NCBI GenBank assembly: GCA_003235365.1
Contig: QJWJ01000430.1
Location: 22,624-86,623 of the forward strand
DNA length: 64,000 nt
DNA from: Deltaproteobacteria bacterium
GTDB lineage: Bacteria; Myxococcota_A; Polyangia; Polyangiales; Polyangiaceae
Direction of reading: 5' to 3'
The notes under the pieces are model-generated. The model had not been told where the DNA came from. It did no database searches and worked only from the letters and a program-made list of their open reading frames with translations. Below are positions 9,742-18,271 of the stretch, one piece after another. Each line of letters begins with the position of its first letter. The stretch's first letter is position 1. The position numbers and the translations under genes are program-made.

Positions 9742-10512
9742 TCAGTGCAACGTCGGGTCTTTGGAGCGTTCCAAAACGGGAGGGTGCCGCGCCACGTGAC
9801 CCAGCGCCGCGCCTTGCAACTCGGCGGGAACGCGCCGAGCGCGCGCGACGCTCGCCAGCTCTGGGCGCGTGCACAGGGACAACAACGGCACCGTCTGCCA
9901 GGTGGGCAGTGCAGGGTTCTGCAGTACCCCCATTCGGATCTTCGACGCGGTAACCCAGCGAGCATGGCGCAGCACGTGACAGATGCTCGCCACGTTGACT
10001 CGTGATGAGGTCACGAAATGCAGCAAATCGGGCTCGGTGAGCTGGGGGTTGCTCAGCAACTCCGCGATCACCGCCGGATGCGGGTCACGGCACAGCCGCT
10101 CGATGTCCTTGCGCACGGAGCGACGCGCGAGATTCTTGCGTTCGCCCAGAGTCAGCGGGCGTGAACGACCATAGTCGGGCAAGCTGCTGTCAGGAGGCGC
10201 CTGGGAGAGATCAACGTCAGGGCATCGTTCGCCGAATGCCAACATTCGGCCAAGTCTGAATAGACTCGTCCGAAGCGCGTACTTGGAAAGCGCGCGATGC
10301 GTCGGCGGATCGAGCGCACCACTGATCCAACTCACCCACGCGACGAGAGCGGGGGTGGAGGCATCCGAGAAGCACTCGGCCTCTTCCATCAACCCCTCGA
10401 GTTCGACGCTCGCGACGTCCATCGGCGTCTGCCTCACCCAGGCCGCCAACCAACTCAGTCGCAGTGCGGGCTGGTCCAGGCCACCCAGGCGCAGTACGAG
10501 GGAATTGGTCAT
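9742..10512 (-). CDS. Hypothetical helical-repeat protein (HEAT/LRV-like)
   Basis: A 256-aa soluble protein without signal peptide or membrane segment. Residues ~140-240 contain short alpha-helical units of the kind xxDPHPAVIAELLSNPxL, a pattern that recalls leucine-rich-variant or HEAT repeats in which each unit begins with an Asn/Asp-Pro turn. Such repeats usually bind other proteins. The N-terminal half is Leu/Ala-rich and unrecognised. The start is an ATG with no strong SD. No partner can be inferred from the neighbours, which are an AmpG-like transporter upstream and the pseudo-receiver/TPR gene downstream on the same strand. Confidence 0.55.
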   Translation of the reverse strand: MTNSLVLRLGGLDQPALRLSWLAAWVRQTPMDVASVELEGLMEEAECFSDASTPALVAWVSWISGALDPPTHRALSKYALRTSLFRLGRMLAFGERCPDVDLSQAPPDSSLPDYGRSRPLTLGERKNLARRSVRKDIERLCRDPHPAVIAELLSNPQLTEPDLLHFVTSSRVNVASICHVLRHARWVTASKIRMGVLQNPALPTWQTVPLLSLCTRPELASVARARRVPAELQGAALGHVARHPPVLERSKDPTLH

Positions 10513-10567
10513 GGCGCGAGCGTAAACCGCTTGGACCGCCGGTGCCCTGAAAACTCGCTAGCGGGGT

Positions 10568-10611
10568 GGCGCCGAGGCAGCCGACCTCAGGAGGCTGCCC
10601 GGCGCGGCGCC
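10568..10611 (-). terminator. Nested GC-rich hairpin after the AmpG-like transporter
   Basis: Inner stem GGCAGCC / GGCTGCC (10576-10582 / 10593-10599) lies inside an outer stem GGCGCCG / CGGCGCC (10568-10574 / 10605-10611). It sits 7 bp beyond the transporter stop codon. There is no T-run on the minus strand, so this is either a Rho-assisted end or an mRNA-stabilising structure. Confidence 0.5.
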
Positions 10612-10617
10612 GAGATG

Positions 10618-12477
10618 TCAAGGCGCGTCACAGGGTTTGCGCGGCTCGGTCTCTTCACCGCTGAAGAACCCCTTGAGCACGGACTGTTCTCGGGAGATGG
10701 TCTTCTGTTCGCACTGTTTCGGTGCTTTCTTCTCTGGTTGCAGGCATTCGGCCGCTTGATCCGAGAAAGCACACCCCCAGTCGGTGCTTACCGCTGTCTT
10801 GCCGGCATAACCCGCGAGCAGGACGGAAACGACCAGCATGATCCCGCCACCCCAAACCGCCCCTTTGGCGTTGCTCAGGTATGGTTTGTTCGATGCGTCA
10901 CCTGGCAGGCCCTCGGTCAGCGCTACCGCAGCGCGACCGGCCCCAACCGCCTTGCCCGCCAATACGAGCTTCACGGCGGTCGTAACGACAATCAGAGCGA
11001 GGAAGAAGGCCAGCATCGCACCGCTCTCCGTTTTCGCCATCCAGCCGAGAAACAGAACGTCGGCGAACAAGAACAGTGCCGTCGCCAACAAGGCAAAAAT
11101 GGTCGCTTCGCGGGCTGCCTTCTGAGACTTCCGCTCGGCGTCGCCGAGCTGATCATCATCATCGACGAAGTGGTCTTCGCCCAGGCCCTCCTTTTGAGGA
11201 AACGGTGCGAACCACGCGGCGACGAGCGACGGGGCAGCAGCGAAGATCACCATCCAGAAGAACTCCTTGAAGCCCATCATGTCCGCCAACGGACCGCTCA
11301 CCATCTGCGTCGGCACGAGCACCAGGTTCATGAACGCCGTCGCGAACGCGTAGTGCGTCATTTTGAACTTACCCGGCGCGATCTGCTGCATCATGTACAG
11401 CATGTTTCCGACGAAGCCGAAGCCGTACCAGAACTTCTCCATGCTCACCACGAAGGCGACGGTGTCGAAGGAAAGCGGGTTCTCGGGGGAAACTGCCTGG
11501 CTCAAGTACACATAGCAGAGGTTCGGCACGTTCACGCACAGCGCCAAGACGAAGAGAGTCCGTTTGAGGGTGAACTTCGAGATGAACGCACCACCCAGCA
11601 AGCCACCGGCAATGCTCACCAGTGTGCTCACCGTCCCGTCGATGATACCCTTGTCTTCGAGCGCCAACTGCAGCGCGCCGTCTTCGACGCACCCCTGCAT
11701 GAACAGCGGCGCTTCGAGCAGGAGCAGACCCTCGCTCGAGCGATAGAAGAACACGAAGGCCAACATGCCCCACAACGAGCGCTTGTTGCAGAAGTCCGCC
11801 GCGCTGGTCAGAAAGTCGTCGACGACCTGACGCGCCGTCTGTCCTTGCTTCCCCTCGGGAACGCTACCGGTCGGCAACATCGCCATGTGATAGACGCCGA
11901 ACACCGCCATCAACGCGCCGGACCCGAACAGCGCGTACATCCACGCCGACTTGGGGGACATGCAGGACGTGCTCTGCAGATAGCCGGCAACCCACACAAT
12001 CGCCGAAACCGCGATCACGCGGCCCAGGTTCCACGCCATGCCCTGCACGCCGATGTAGGCGGCCTGGCGGGACTTGTCCAAGCTCGAGATGTAGATGCCG
12101 TCCGAGCAGATGTCTTGCGTCGCAGACATGAACGCAACGAACCACATGATCGCGATGATTGCGCCGAAGTAGCCGTCTAGGTTCAATGCCAAGCCCATCA
12201 GCACGAACAGCACGCCGATGATGAACTCGGTGCTCAGCACGAAGAACTTCTTGGTCTTGAAGATGTCCAAGAAGCCCGCCCAGAAGGGCTTGAGCGACCA
12301 CATGATGCCAATGGCAGCGATGGGAACCGTGATCTCGGAATCGCTGTGCCCGAGGTCTTTGAACATCGTTCCCGACACCCAAATGACCATCGAGAACGGG
12401 ATACCCATCGCGATGTAGTTGCTGATCACCCACAAGGCGGGGTGATGGACCTTCTTCTGCTCATTCGGTTGATTCAC
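10618..12477 (-). CDS. AmpG/PAT-like major facilitator transporter
   Basis: About 619 aa with twelve or more hydrophobic helices. The opening resembles AmpG/acetyl-CoA-type (PAT) permeases: NYIAMGIPFSMV in helix 1, MWSLKPFWAGFLD between helices 2 and 3, and SATQDICSDGIYI in helix 4. AmpG proteins import muropeptides or similar solutes by proton symport. This one is longer than the ~490 aa of classical AmpG because of an acidic cytoplasmic loop near residue 440 and extra C-terminal helices ending in a Cys-containing tail. I choose the GTG at 12477 because AAGG lies about 7 nt upstream; an in-frame GTG at 12486 adds three residues. Substrate unknown. Confidence 0.75.
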   Translation of the reverse strand: MNQPNEQKKVHHPALWVISNYIAMGIPFSMVIWVSGTMFKDLGHSDSEITVPIAAIGIMWSLKPFWAGFLDIFKTKKFFVLSTEFIIGVLFVLMGLALNLDGYFGAIIAIMWFVAFMSATQDICSDGIYISSLDKSRQAAYIGVQGMAWNLGRVIAVSAIVWVAGYLQSTSCMSPKSAWMYALFGSGALMAVFGVYHMAMLPTGSVPEGKQGQTARQVVDDFLTSAADFCNKRSLWGMLAFVFFYRSSEGLLLLEAPLFMQGCVEDGALQLALEDKGIIDGTVSTLVSIAGGLLGGAFISKFTLKRTLFVLALCVNVPNLCYVYLSQAVSPENPLSFDTVAFVVSMEKFWYGFGFVGNMLYMMQQIAPGKFKMTHYAFATAFMNLVLVPTQMVSGPLADMMGFKEFFWMVIFAAAPSLVAAWFAPFPQKEGLGEDHFVDDDDQLGDAERKSQKAAREATIFALLATALFLFADVLFLGWMAKTESGAMLAFFLALIVVTTAVKLVLAGKAVGAGRAAVALTEGLPGDASNKPYLSNAKGAVWGGGIMLVVSVLLAGYAGKTAVSTDWGCAFSDQAAECLQPEKKAPKQCEQKTISREQSVLKGFFSGEETEPRKPCDAP

Positions 12478-12917
12478 GGCCCGCACCTTCTAGGCGAATT
12501 CGCCACGAAAAGGAACCGGCCGCTCGACGCCGTCGATCGCCCTTCGGGAGGAACTCGTCGTCGCGGCGCCGAGCTTGCGAAATTCGGGGGACCCGCGATC
12601 CGCTGGATTGCCCCACCTGCCCGGCTGAAGCTATATAAGGAGCTTCTGGCGTCATACGAGCCGCGGCTGGCTCTGCGCCACGTCGCGAGCGAGGTGAGAC
12701 ACGGACGCTCGCATGCCGTTTTCCAGGCGCGCACGGTGCGACGCGACGGAGATTCGAGCCGAGATGAATGTCCGCCGACGTCGTTCGCCCCACGGGTCAA
12801 TCGAGCTGCGATGAAGAGGATCTCACCCGTGACCACAGTCGGCACGACACGTGCGGCTACCGCGGTAACTGGAATTATCGACTGGCAATCTCGTTGGCGT
12901 TCGCCAATCTCGAAGCA
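12478..12917. other. 440-bp divergent intergenic region
   Basis: Separates the AmpG-like gene (minus) from a lipoprotein gene (plus), so it should hold promoters for both. A 6-bp palindrome, GAAGCT-N8-AGCTTC, lies at 12627-12646 with TATATAAGG in its loop, which may be a -10 element or an operator. The plus-strand frame of the lipoprotein is open from 12768, but the encoded residues before ~12918 are hydrophilic and do not precede a signal peptide sensibly. I read that part as leader. Confidence 0.4.
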
Positions 12918-14138
12918 GTGCCACTCCCGCTGAGAAACTCACTCGTTACCCGCTCGTACCTGCCCTGCCTACTCGCGCTCGTCACCGCCGGTTGCGGCGG
13001 CGCGGAGTCGGCCAACACGAACGCCACGACTTCAGATCCCCCCATCGTTTCGGAAGGGCAACCAGCGACGCCAACGGTCAGCCCGGCACGATCGCCGACC
13101 GAGACCTCCCCACCCTCGCCGTCGACGGCTGGCTCTCCGACGACCTCCGGTAACCCCGAACCATCCCCGGGTGCGCCCTCCGTAGCGACTACCTCGGGTC
13201 CCTTCGAACCCGGCACGCCGGTAACGCTGCTCAGCGACCTGTGGTTCCCCGCCCGCATGGCGATCAGCGACGGCTGGCTCTACTTCGCGGACCGTCCGCG
13301 CTTGGGCGACAGCCAGAGACTGGACGAGTTCGTCCGGGTCTCTCTCGGCACCGACACTCCAACGGTCGAACGACTGTTCGAAGCACCGAGCATCGACGGC
13401 TTCACCGTCACCAGTGACACCATCTGGATCGCAAGCGCGGTGCAGAACGCGTTCATGGCGTTTTCATTGGACGGCAAACCCGGTCTGGCACTGGCCAAGA
13501 GCACGCCCTTGGCGCTGTCAGTCGCGCACAACACTCACTCGGTCTACTTCGGCGGGCAGGACGGCTTCGTCCTGGCCTTGGAGTTCGGCGCCACGTCGCC
13601 GACGCAACTGTACACGGGACGCGAAGCTGACGTGCCGCAGTGGTTTCGCGCCACGGAGGACGCGGTCTACGCCGCTTTCGAGTCGGGACCGACCAATCAA
13701 CTGGTTCGCATCGACGCCAGAGACGGACACGCCGAGATTCTGATCGAGCGCACGACGCGCCTGGGCGGCTTCTCAATCGAACCGGACGGAATCTACTTCG
13801 CAGATGCGATACTGGGCACGATTGAAGTCGTGCCCCACGACGGCGGTGACACGCAGGTCCTGGCAAGCGTCCCTCAACCCTGGAGTCTGCTCGTCGAAGG
13901 CGACTACCTCTACGTCGCCACTCAACCTGACGACTATTGTCAAACTGGGACTGAAGGTGATCTGCGGCGGGTCGATCGACGCGACGGCAGTGTCGTGGTC
14001 CTGGCTGGAGAACTGCCGTGTCCGAGCATGTTGGCGGCCACGAGCGAGGCGCTGTATTGGGTGAACAATGGCACCGCCTCTGCCGAGGATGGGTTCGAAG
14101 CGTACGGTGACGGCTCACTCATGATGTTGCGACGTTAG
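12918..14138 (+). CDS. Beta-propeller lipoprotein
   Basis: About 406 aa from a GTG. A basic start and hydrophobic stretch lead to the lipobox LVTAGC. A ~70-residue Thr/Ser/Pro-rich linker follows, then about six blades of ~50 residues with the recurring pattern aromatic-hydrophobic-ADxx and YLYVATQ. The last blade contains two Cys likely to form a disulfide. This architecture, of the DUF5050/NHL-like kind, is common among myxobacterial surface lipoproteins and normally serves in binding rather than catalysis. The start is uncertain: the frame is open 50 codons further up (12768), but the lipobox would then be too far from the N-terminus. Confidence 0.65.
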   Translation: MPLPLRNSLVTRSYLPCLLALVTAGCGGAESANTNATTSDPPIVSEGQPATPTVSPARSPTETSPPSPSTAGSPTTSGNPEPSPGAPSVATTSGPFEPGTPVTLLSDLWFPARMAISDGWLYFADRPRLGDSQRLDEFVRVSLGTDTPTVERLFEAPSIDGFTVTSDTIWIASAVQNAFMAFSLDGKPGLALAKSTPLALSVAHNTHSVYFGGQDGFVLALEFGATSPTQLYTGREADVPQWFRATEDAVYAAFESGPTNQLVRIDARDGHAEILIERTTRLGGFSIEPDGIYFADAILGTIEVVPHDGGDTQVLASVPQPWSLLVEGDYLYVATQPDDYCQTGTEGDLRRVDRRDGSVVVLAGELPCPSMLAATSEALYWVNNGTASAEDGFEAYGDGSLMMLRR

Positions 14139-14340
14139 GGTTCGGCGACGAGATCCGTCAAAGTGTGCCATCGCGGCTGGCACACCGAAGGTGCCGGCCC
14201 AGACAAAGACCGGAAAAAGGCAGGAGAAGGGCCGGATCTTGGCCGTCTCTGCCACCAAGTTGCCGACCAAGCCGTGGCACGGTACCTGCATCGTACAATC
14301 AGAAGCCGCGCCCGTGCGGCACACAATCGCCAAGGCCTAC
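14139..14340. other. Intergenic region with hairpin between two lipoprotein genes
   Basis: A hairpin GTGTGCC / GGCACAC (14163-14169 / 14179-14185) follows 24 bp after the beta-propeller gene and may end its transcript, although there is no T-run. The rest, up to the next ATG at 14341, shows no further structure I can support. Confidence 0.4.
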
Positions 14341-16074
14341 ATGTCCAACACCCGCCCGCTCGTCTCGTTTCGCCTCGCTCTGCTCAGCAGCCTCGGACTG
14401 CTGCACGCCTGTGGTGCTCGTTCCGCAGTGGACGCCGACCGCACCGACCCAATCGACGATTCGGGTCGGCAGACAGGTCCGCGTGCGACGGATCCGACCG
14501 CGCCTGATCCCTTCTCGAAGGTCGAGCCCACAGCGACGAACAACGTCACGCCGAGCTCACCCGTCGGGACGACGCCGGTGAACGTGCCATCGCCGACGCC
14601 ACCTTCCATCCCGGTCCCTGCGCCCGTGATGACGAACGTCCCCGCGCCGCCCCCGACAGCAACCCCGCCGGTGCAGCCCATGCCCTCGACGATGGTGGAC
14701 TCCGTGTGCGAAGGCCCGGAGGCCCGTCGCGGACTCAACCTCAGCCTGTGTGCGAACGGCATCACTCATCGCTTCGACAACGCGGCATGTGAGTCGATCT
14801 ACCCACGGCCAGAACCGGTCGTGTCGGCGGGCGCTGCCGAACTTCCACTACCACCTTCAACTGACGCGGGCATCGGCGGCGGACCAAACACGCAGGCGAT
14901 GAACGACTTTTCCGCGTGCACTTCGGACAGTGACTGTACCGATGCGCCGCACGGCTACTGCAACCTCGGCGGCAACGAGCAGTGGGGTCGATACACGTAC
15001 TGCAACTACGGCTGCGTCACCGACGACGATTGCGAAGGGGGCAACGTGTGCGAGTGCGGCGAAGGCATCGGTCAATGCGTCACCGCCCTATGTCGAGTGG
15101 ATGGCGAGTGCGATCCGGGTCACGTATGCGCGCGCTTCGCGTTCGAGGACGGGTGTGGCACTTCGATTTCCTATGCTTGCACGACAGACCAGGACGAGTG
15201 TCGCACGGAAGCCGAATGCGATTTGGACACGCCTGCTGATCAGGGCGGGTGTAGACCGTCCTACCGCGCGGACGCTCCGGGAGCGCGCTGCGAGGGCATC
15301 AGCTGCGTCGAAGGCCGTCCCTTCCTCGTTCACGGTCAGGCGCGGGTCGCCGCAGCGGTCGAGAGAGGCGATTGGATGGCACCCGTCTCACCGGGCTGGG
15401 AGCTCGATTCCGCAACTAGTGAGCAACTCGCCGCCCACTGGACGAGCATCGGGCAGATGGAACACGCGTCCATCGCCGCGTTTGCGCGCTTCTCCATGCA
15501 GCTGCTCTCGCTGGGAGCGCCACCTGAGCTGCTCGAGGCGACCCACCGCGCGATGGCCGACGAAACGCTCCACGCCCGGCTCGCGTTTGGTCTGGCAAGC
15601 CATTTCGGCGCGGCCGCCGTCGGACCAGGCCCGCTGAGCTTCGACGGAGCGCTGCAGAACGAAACACTCGAGTCGATCACTCTCAACACCCTGCTCGAAG
15701 GTTGCATTGGCGAAACGTTCGCAGCGATGGAGGCGCGAACTGCGCTCGGCAGTTGCACCGACGCGGGAGTGCGCGCGGTCCTGCGACGAATCGTGGCGGA
15801 CGAAACCGAGCACGCGCGGCTGGCGTGGCACTTCGTGCAATGGGCATTGCAGCGGGAGCCCGCGCTCGCACACGGTCTGCGCGCGCGCGTCGCCGAAGAA
15901 CTCGAACTGGCACGACGAGCCGTAGGCGCGCCCGGTGAGTCGGATTCGGAGCTCTTGCGGTTCGGCGTCACGAGCGATGCCCAACGCGCGGAGCTGCGAG
16001 TTGCGGTACTGGTCGATGTCGTTTCGCCGTGCCTCGACGCACTGATTGCACCGCACTCCCAACTCGCCGCCTGA
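14341..16074 (+). CDS. Ferritin-like (di-iron) domain lipoprotein with Cys-rich middle
   Basis: 577 aa from an ATG that gives a good lipoprotein signal (lipobox LLHAC); the frame is open 50 codons upstream. A Pro/Thr/Val-rich linker runs to ~125. A Cys-rich segment (~195-325) with about 20 Cys follows, then a four-helix ferritin-like domain (~360-520). The di-iron ligand set is visible: Glu374/His375, Glu408/His411 (DETLH), Glu458 and Glu488/His491 (DETEH). Ferritin-like domains bind two irons and may oxidise Fe(II) or other substrates. An extracytoplasmic, membrane-anchored version is unusual. The role could be iron oxidation or peroxide handling at the cell surface; this is inference. Confidence 0.75.
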   Translation: MSNTRPLVSFRLALLSSLGLLHACGARSAVDADRTDPIDDSGRQTGPRATDPTAPDPFSKVEPTATNNVTPSSPVGTTPVNVPSPTPPSIPVPAPVMTNVPAPPPTATPPVQPMPSTMVDSVCEGPEARRGLNLSLCANGITHRFDNAACESIYPRPEPVVSAGAAELPLPPSTDAGIGGGPNTQAMNDFSACTSDSDCTDAPHGYCNLGGNEQWGRYTYCNYGCVTDDDCEGGNVCECGEGIGQCVTALCRVDGECDPGHVCARFAFEDGCGTSISYACTTDQDECRTEAECDLDTPADQGGCRPSYRADAPGARCEGISCVEGRPFLVHGQARVAAAVERGDWMAPVSPGWELDSATSEQLAAHWTSIGQMEHASIAAFARFSMQLLSLGAPPELLEATHRAMADETLHARLAFGLASHFGAAAVGPGPLSFDGALQNETLESITLNTLLEGCIGETFAAMEARTALGSCTDAGVRAVLRRIVADETEHARLAWHFVQWALQREPALAHGLRARVAEELELARRAVGAPGESDSELLRFGVTSDAQRAELRVAVLVDVVSPCLDALIAPHSQLAA

Positions 16075-16097
16075 GCGGCCCGGGCACGTCGTTGACA

Positions 16098-16150
16098 GAC
16101 CGCGGAAACGCGGTCGCCCTGCGCCCGAACGCGCACTCGCGGCCGCAGGG
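16098..16150. terminator. Two hairpins between convergent genes (likely bidirectional terminator)
   Basis: Stem 1 is GACCGCG / CGCGGTC closed by a GAAA tetraloop (16098-16115), a very stable fold. Stem 2 is CCCTGCG / CGCAGGG (16117-16123 / 16144-16150). They fill the 80-bp gap between the ferritin-like gene and the convergent isoaspartyl peptidase gene. No T-run is present on either side. Confidence 0.6.
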
Positions 16151-16154
16151 TGCG

Positions 16155-17213
16155 TCACTCGTCCGCGTAGATCGCCGTCGTGACGACGCCGTGAACGTCA
16201 ATCGAACCGCGGAACATTCCCAGGTCGTTCATCCCAAACACGACATTACCGTCCCGGTCCATCGCGATGACACCACCGCTCGCCCCAACGGCAGCCAGTT
16301 CGCCGTCGATGACGGCTCGCACGGCTTCCGTCAAGGTCACCCCCAGATAGCGGACGCGCGCGCAAATGTCGTGAGCCGCCGCAATCCGTAGGAAGGCCTC
16401 GCCCTGCCCGGTCGCTGACACCGCCGCGCTGCGGTTGTCGGCATAGGTCCCCGCACCGACAATCGGCGAGTCACCAACTCGGCCCCAGCGTTTGTTCGCA
16501 AGCCCCCCCGTCGAGGTTGCCGCCGCCAAGTCGCCGTGAGCATCCAGAGCAACCGCTCCGACGGTGCCAAACTCGTGCCCATCCTGCTCCGCGGCAGGTA
16601 ATTCGTCATCAGCGACGGGCTCCCCGACGAGCCGCCGCCACTGCGACAGCCGAGATGCGGTGACGAAGTACTCGGGGGTCTCCATACGCAGGTTGCGTTC
16701 CTGAGCGAAGGACTCCGCGCCGCTGCCTGCCAGAAGCACATAGGGCGAGTTCATCACCTCTCGAGCAGCCAGGACCGGATTGCGCACACCCCGTACCCCG
16801 GCCACGGCTCCGCTCCTCAACCCCTGGCCGTGCATGATGCACGCGTCCATCTCCACGTGCCCCTCGTGGTTGAGCACCGACCCTCGACCTGCGTTGAAGC
16901 CGGGGCTGTCCTCCAGTAGAGCAACCGCAGCAACGACGGCGTCGAGACTACTGCCGCTCTGCGCAAGTACGGCGTGGCCCGCCTCGAGCGCCCGCCGTAA
17001 CTCAGAGTGGTAGTGAGCTTGCTGCTCTTGGCTCAGGCCCCCCGCGACGTCCGGACTGGCTGCGGCGCGGGGCGTTTCCGCAAGAAGTTCGTTGGAGCGC
17101 CCTCCTGCGCGGACGTTCGTCGATGGGCCCGGGCGCGCGCGCAACAATCGGCCAGCGCCACCGTGAACGGCGATGGCAACCCTGGGTTCGCCGTGTGGAC
17201 CACCCTTGCTCAT
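16155..17213 (-). CDS. iaaA: Isoaspartyl peptidase / L-asparaginase (Ntn hydrolase, plant type)
   Basis: 352 aa, close to the family length of ~320. It begins with the family's AIAVHGGAG strand and has the NAGRGSVLN and EMDACIM motifs. The autoprocessing site is Gly216-Thr217 in GTVGAVALD, where Thr217 becomes the N-terminal nucleophile of the beta chain. ATSTGG and GRVGDSPIVGAGTYAD complete the active site. The enzyme hydrolyses beta-aspartyl dipeptides from damaged proteins and free asparagine. The start has GGGAG 5 nt upstream. An insert of ~40 residues (21-60) before the alpha-chain helix is longer than in E. coli IaaA. It lies 22 bp downstream of the cyclic-nucleotide-binding gene, probably one transcript. 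Confidence 0.9.
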   Translation of the reverse strand: MSKGGPHGEPRVAIAVHGGAGRLLRARPGPSTNVRAGGRSNELLAETPRAAASPDVAGGLSQEQQAHYHSELRRALEAGHAVLAQSGSSLDAVVAAVALLEDSPGFNAGRGSVLNHEGHVEMDACIMHGQGLRSGAVAGVRGVRNPVLAAREVMNSPYVLLAGSGAESFAQERNLRMETPEYFVTASRLSQWRRLVGEPVADDELPAAEQDGHEFGTVGAVALDAHGDLAAATSTGGLANKRWGRVGDSPIVGAGTYADNRSAAVSATGQGEAFLRIAAAHDICARVRYLGVTLTEAVRAVIDGELAAVGASGGVIAMDRDGNVVFGMNDLGMFRGSIDVHGVVTTAIYADE

Positions 17214-17235
17214 GTCGACTCCCGACTCGCGTCCG

Positions 17236-18117
17236 TCACATCACGACGTCGAGGAGCTGCGCTCGAGCCATGTGGCGGTTGAGCTGCTCTTCGTAGGCGG
17301 GGATCATTTCGTCGAGATAGATGATCGCTTGCACCGAATCGCTCTTCTCGACGCGACCACTGATCGGGATCTCCTGCCCATCGAGCAGCAGCGTCATCGA
17401 CAACTCAGCGTCGACCTTCACCGAGTCGGGCGGTTCGGCAACGTACAGCCACTCCGTCGAAAGTGCCAATACGGGCCGCTCCACACCGTCGGGCAACTTC
17501 ACCGCTGTCGGGACCAGACGCGACGGCTCGACCAGGTAGTGGATCTTGCGGTTCTGTTCGATTAGTGCGTCGAGCTCCTCGAACAGCGCTGCGTGCAGCG
17601 GATTATCCTCACTTTCGAGGATCGCCTCTCGCATGCGCTTCATCGCCTTTTGAGTATTGACGATGTTCTCGCGCATCTCACCAAGGCGCCGCCGATCCCT
17701 GCCAATCTTTCGGGAAGCCAAGCGCAACAAGTTGCGCTGGAACACGAACCCGATCTGGGCATGCTCTCGCAGAAACTTCTCGAGCGCGGCGGCCGCGACG
17801 GCCAGCATCAACACGGGGCCCTTTGCCACGACCTCCAGGTTTCGAGATTCCCCGGTGAGCGCGCTCAGCTCGCCGATTGGCGCGTAAGGGTGAACCTCGA
17901 ACAGTTCATCATCCTCGCTGCGCACACTCAGCGCACCCTCCACCAGAATGCGCAAAAAATCCGACTGCGCGCCAACAGTAAACACTTTCTGTTCATCATC
18001 GAAGCGCTGGGGTTCGAACACCGAGAGCAACGTCGACGTATCGGCTTCGCTGAAACCAGCGAAGAGCGGCAGGTCACGAACCAGAGTTGCAGCGATGGCG
18101 GGCTTGTCGAGTTCCAT
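17236..18117 (-). CDS. Cyclic-nucleotide-binding domain protein with C-terminal beta-barrel (PilZ-like)
   Basis: 293 aa from an ATG (MELDKP). Residues ~15-130 form a cNMP-binding beta-barrel of the CRP type: LFAGFSEADTSTLL, then FLRILVEGALSV, then PIGELSALTGESR, the last corresponding to the phosphate-binding cassette. The middle (~130-190) is a basic helical linker. Residues ~195-285 (KLPDGVERPVLALS through GRVEKSDSVQAII) look like a PilZ-type barrel. There is no HTH, so it acts by protein binding rather than as a transcription factor. The frame continues 170 codons upstream but that stretch overlaps the next gene's end and is not coding. Exact ligand unknown. Confidence 0.72.
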   Translation of the reverse strand: MELDKPAIAATLVRDLPLFAGFSEADTSTLLSVFEPQRFDDEQKVFTVGAQSDFLRILVEGALSVRSEDDELFEVHPYAPIGELSALTGESRNLEVVAKGPVLMLAVAAAALEKFLREHAQIGFVFQRNLLRLASRKIGRDRRRLGEMRENIVNTQKAMKRMREAILESEDNPLHAALFEELDALIEQNRKIHYLVEPSRLVPTAVKLPDGVERPVLALSTEWLYVAEPPDSVKVDAELSMTLLLDGQEIPISGRVEKSDSVQAIIYLDEMIPAYEEQLNRHMARAQLLDVVM

Positions 18118-18271
18118 ACCGCTGCAATACGAGGTCCGGGGTGGGAGGCGCAAACGGTTTGTGACACCCGCCGCTCGATTCGCCGGGGTCGTCCCTGCAG
18201 TGCGAGTGAACGACGCACCTTGCCGTCGCAGTCGAACCACGGAACGAGGCGGAGCGGCGGGGCGGTGTCGC

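Noticed and set aside
10297..12180. Plus-strand 627-codon open frame
   Set aside because: Runs antisense to the AmpG-like transporter; product is Arg/His/Gln-rich with no domain. High-GC codon bias keeps this frame open.
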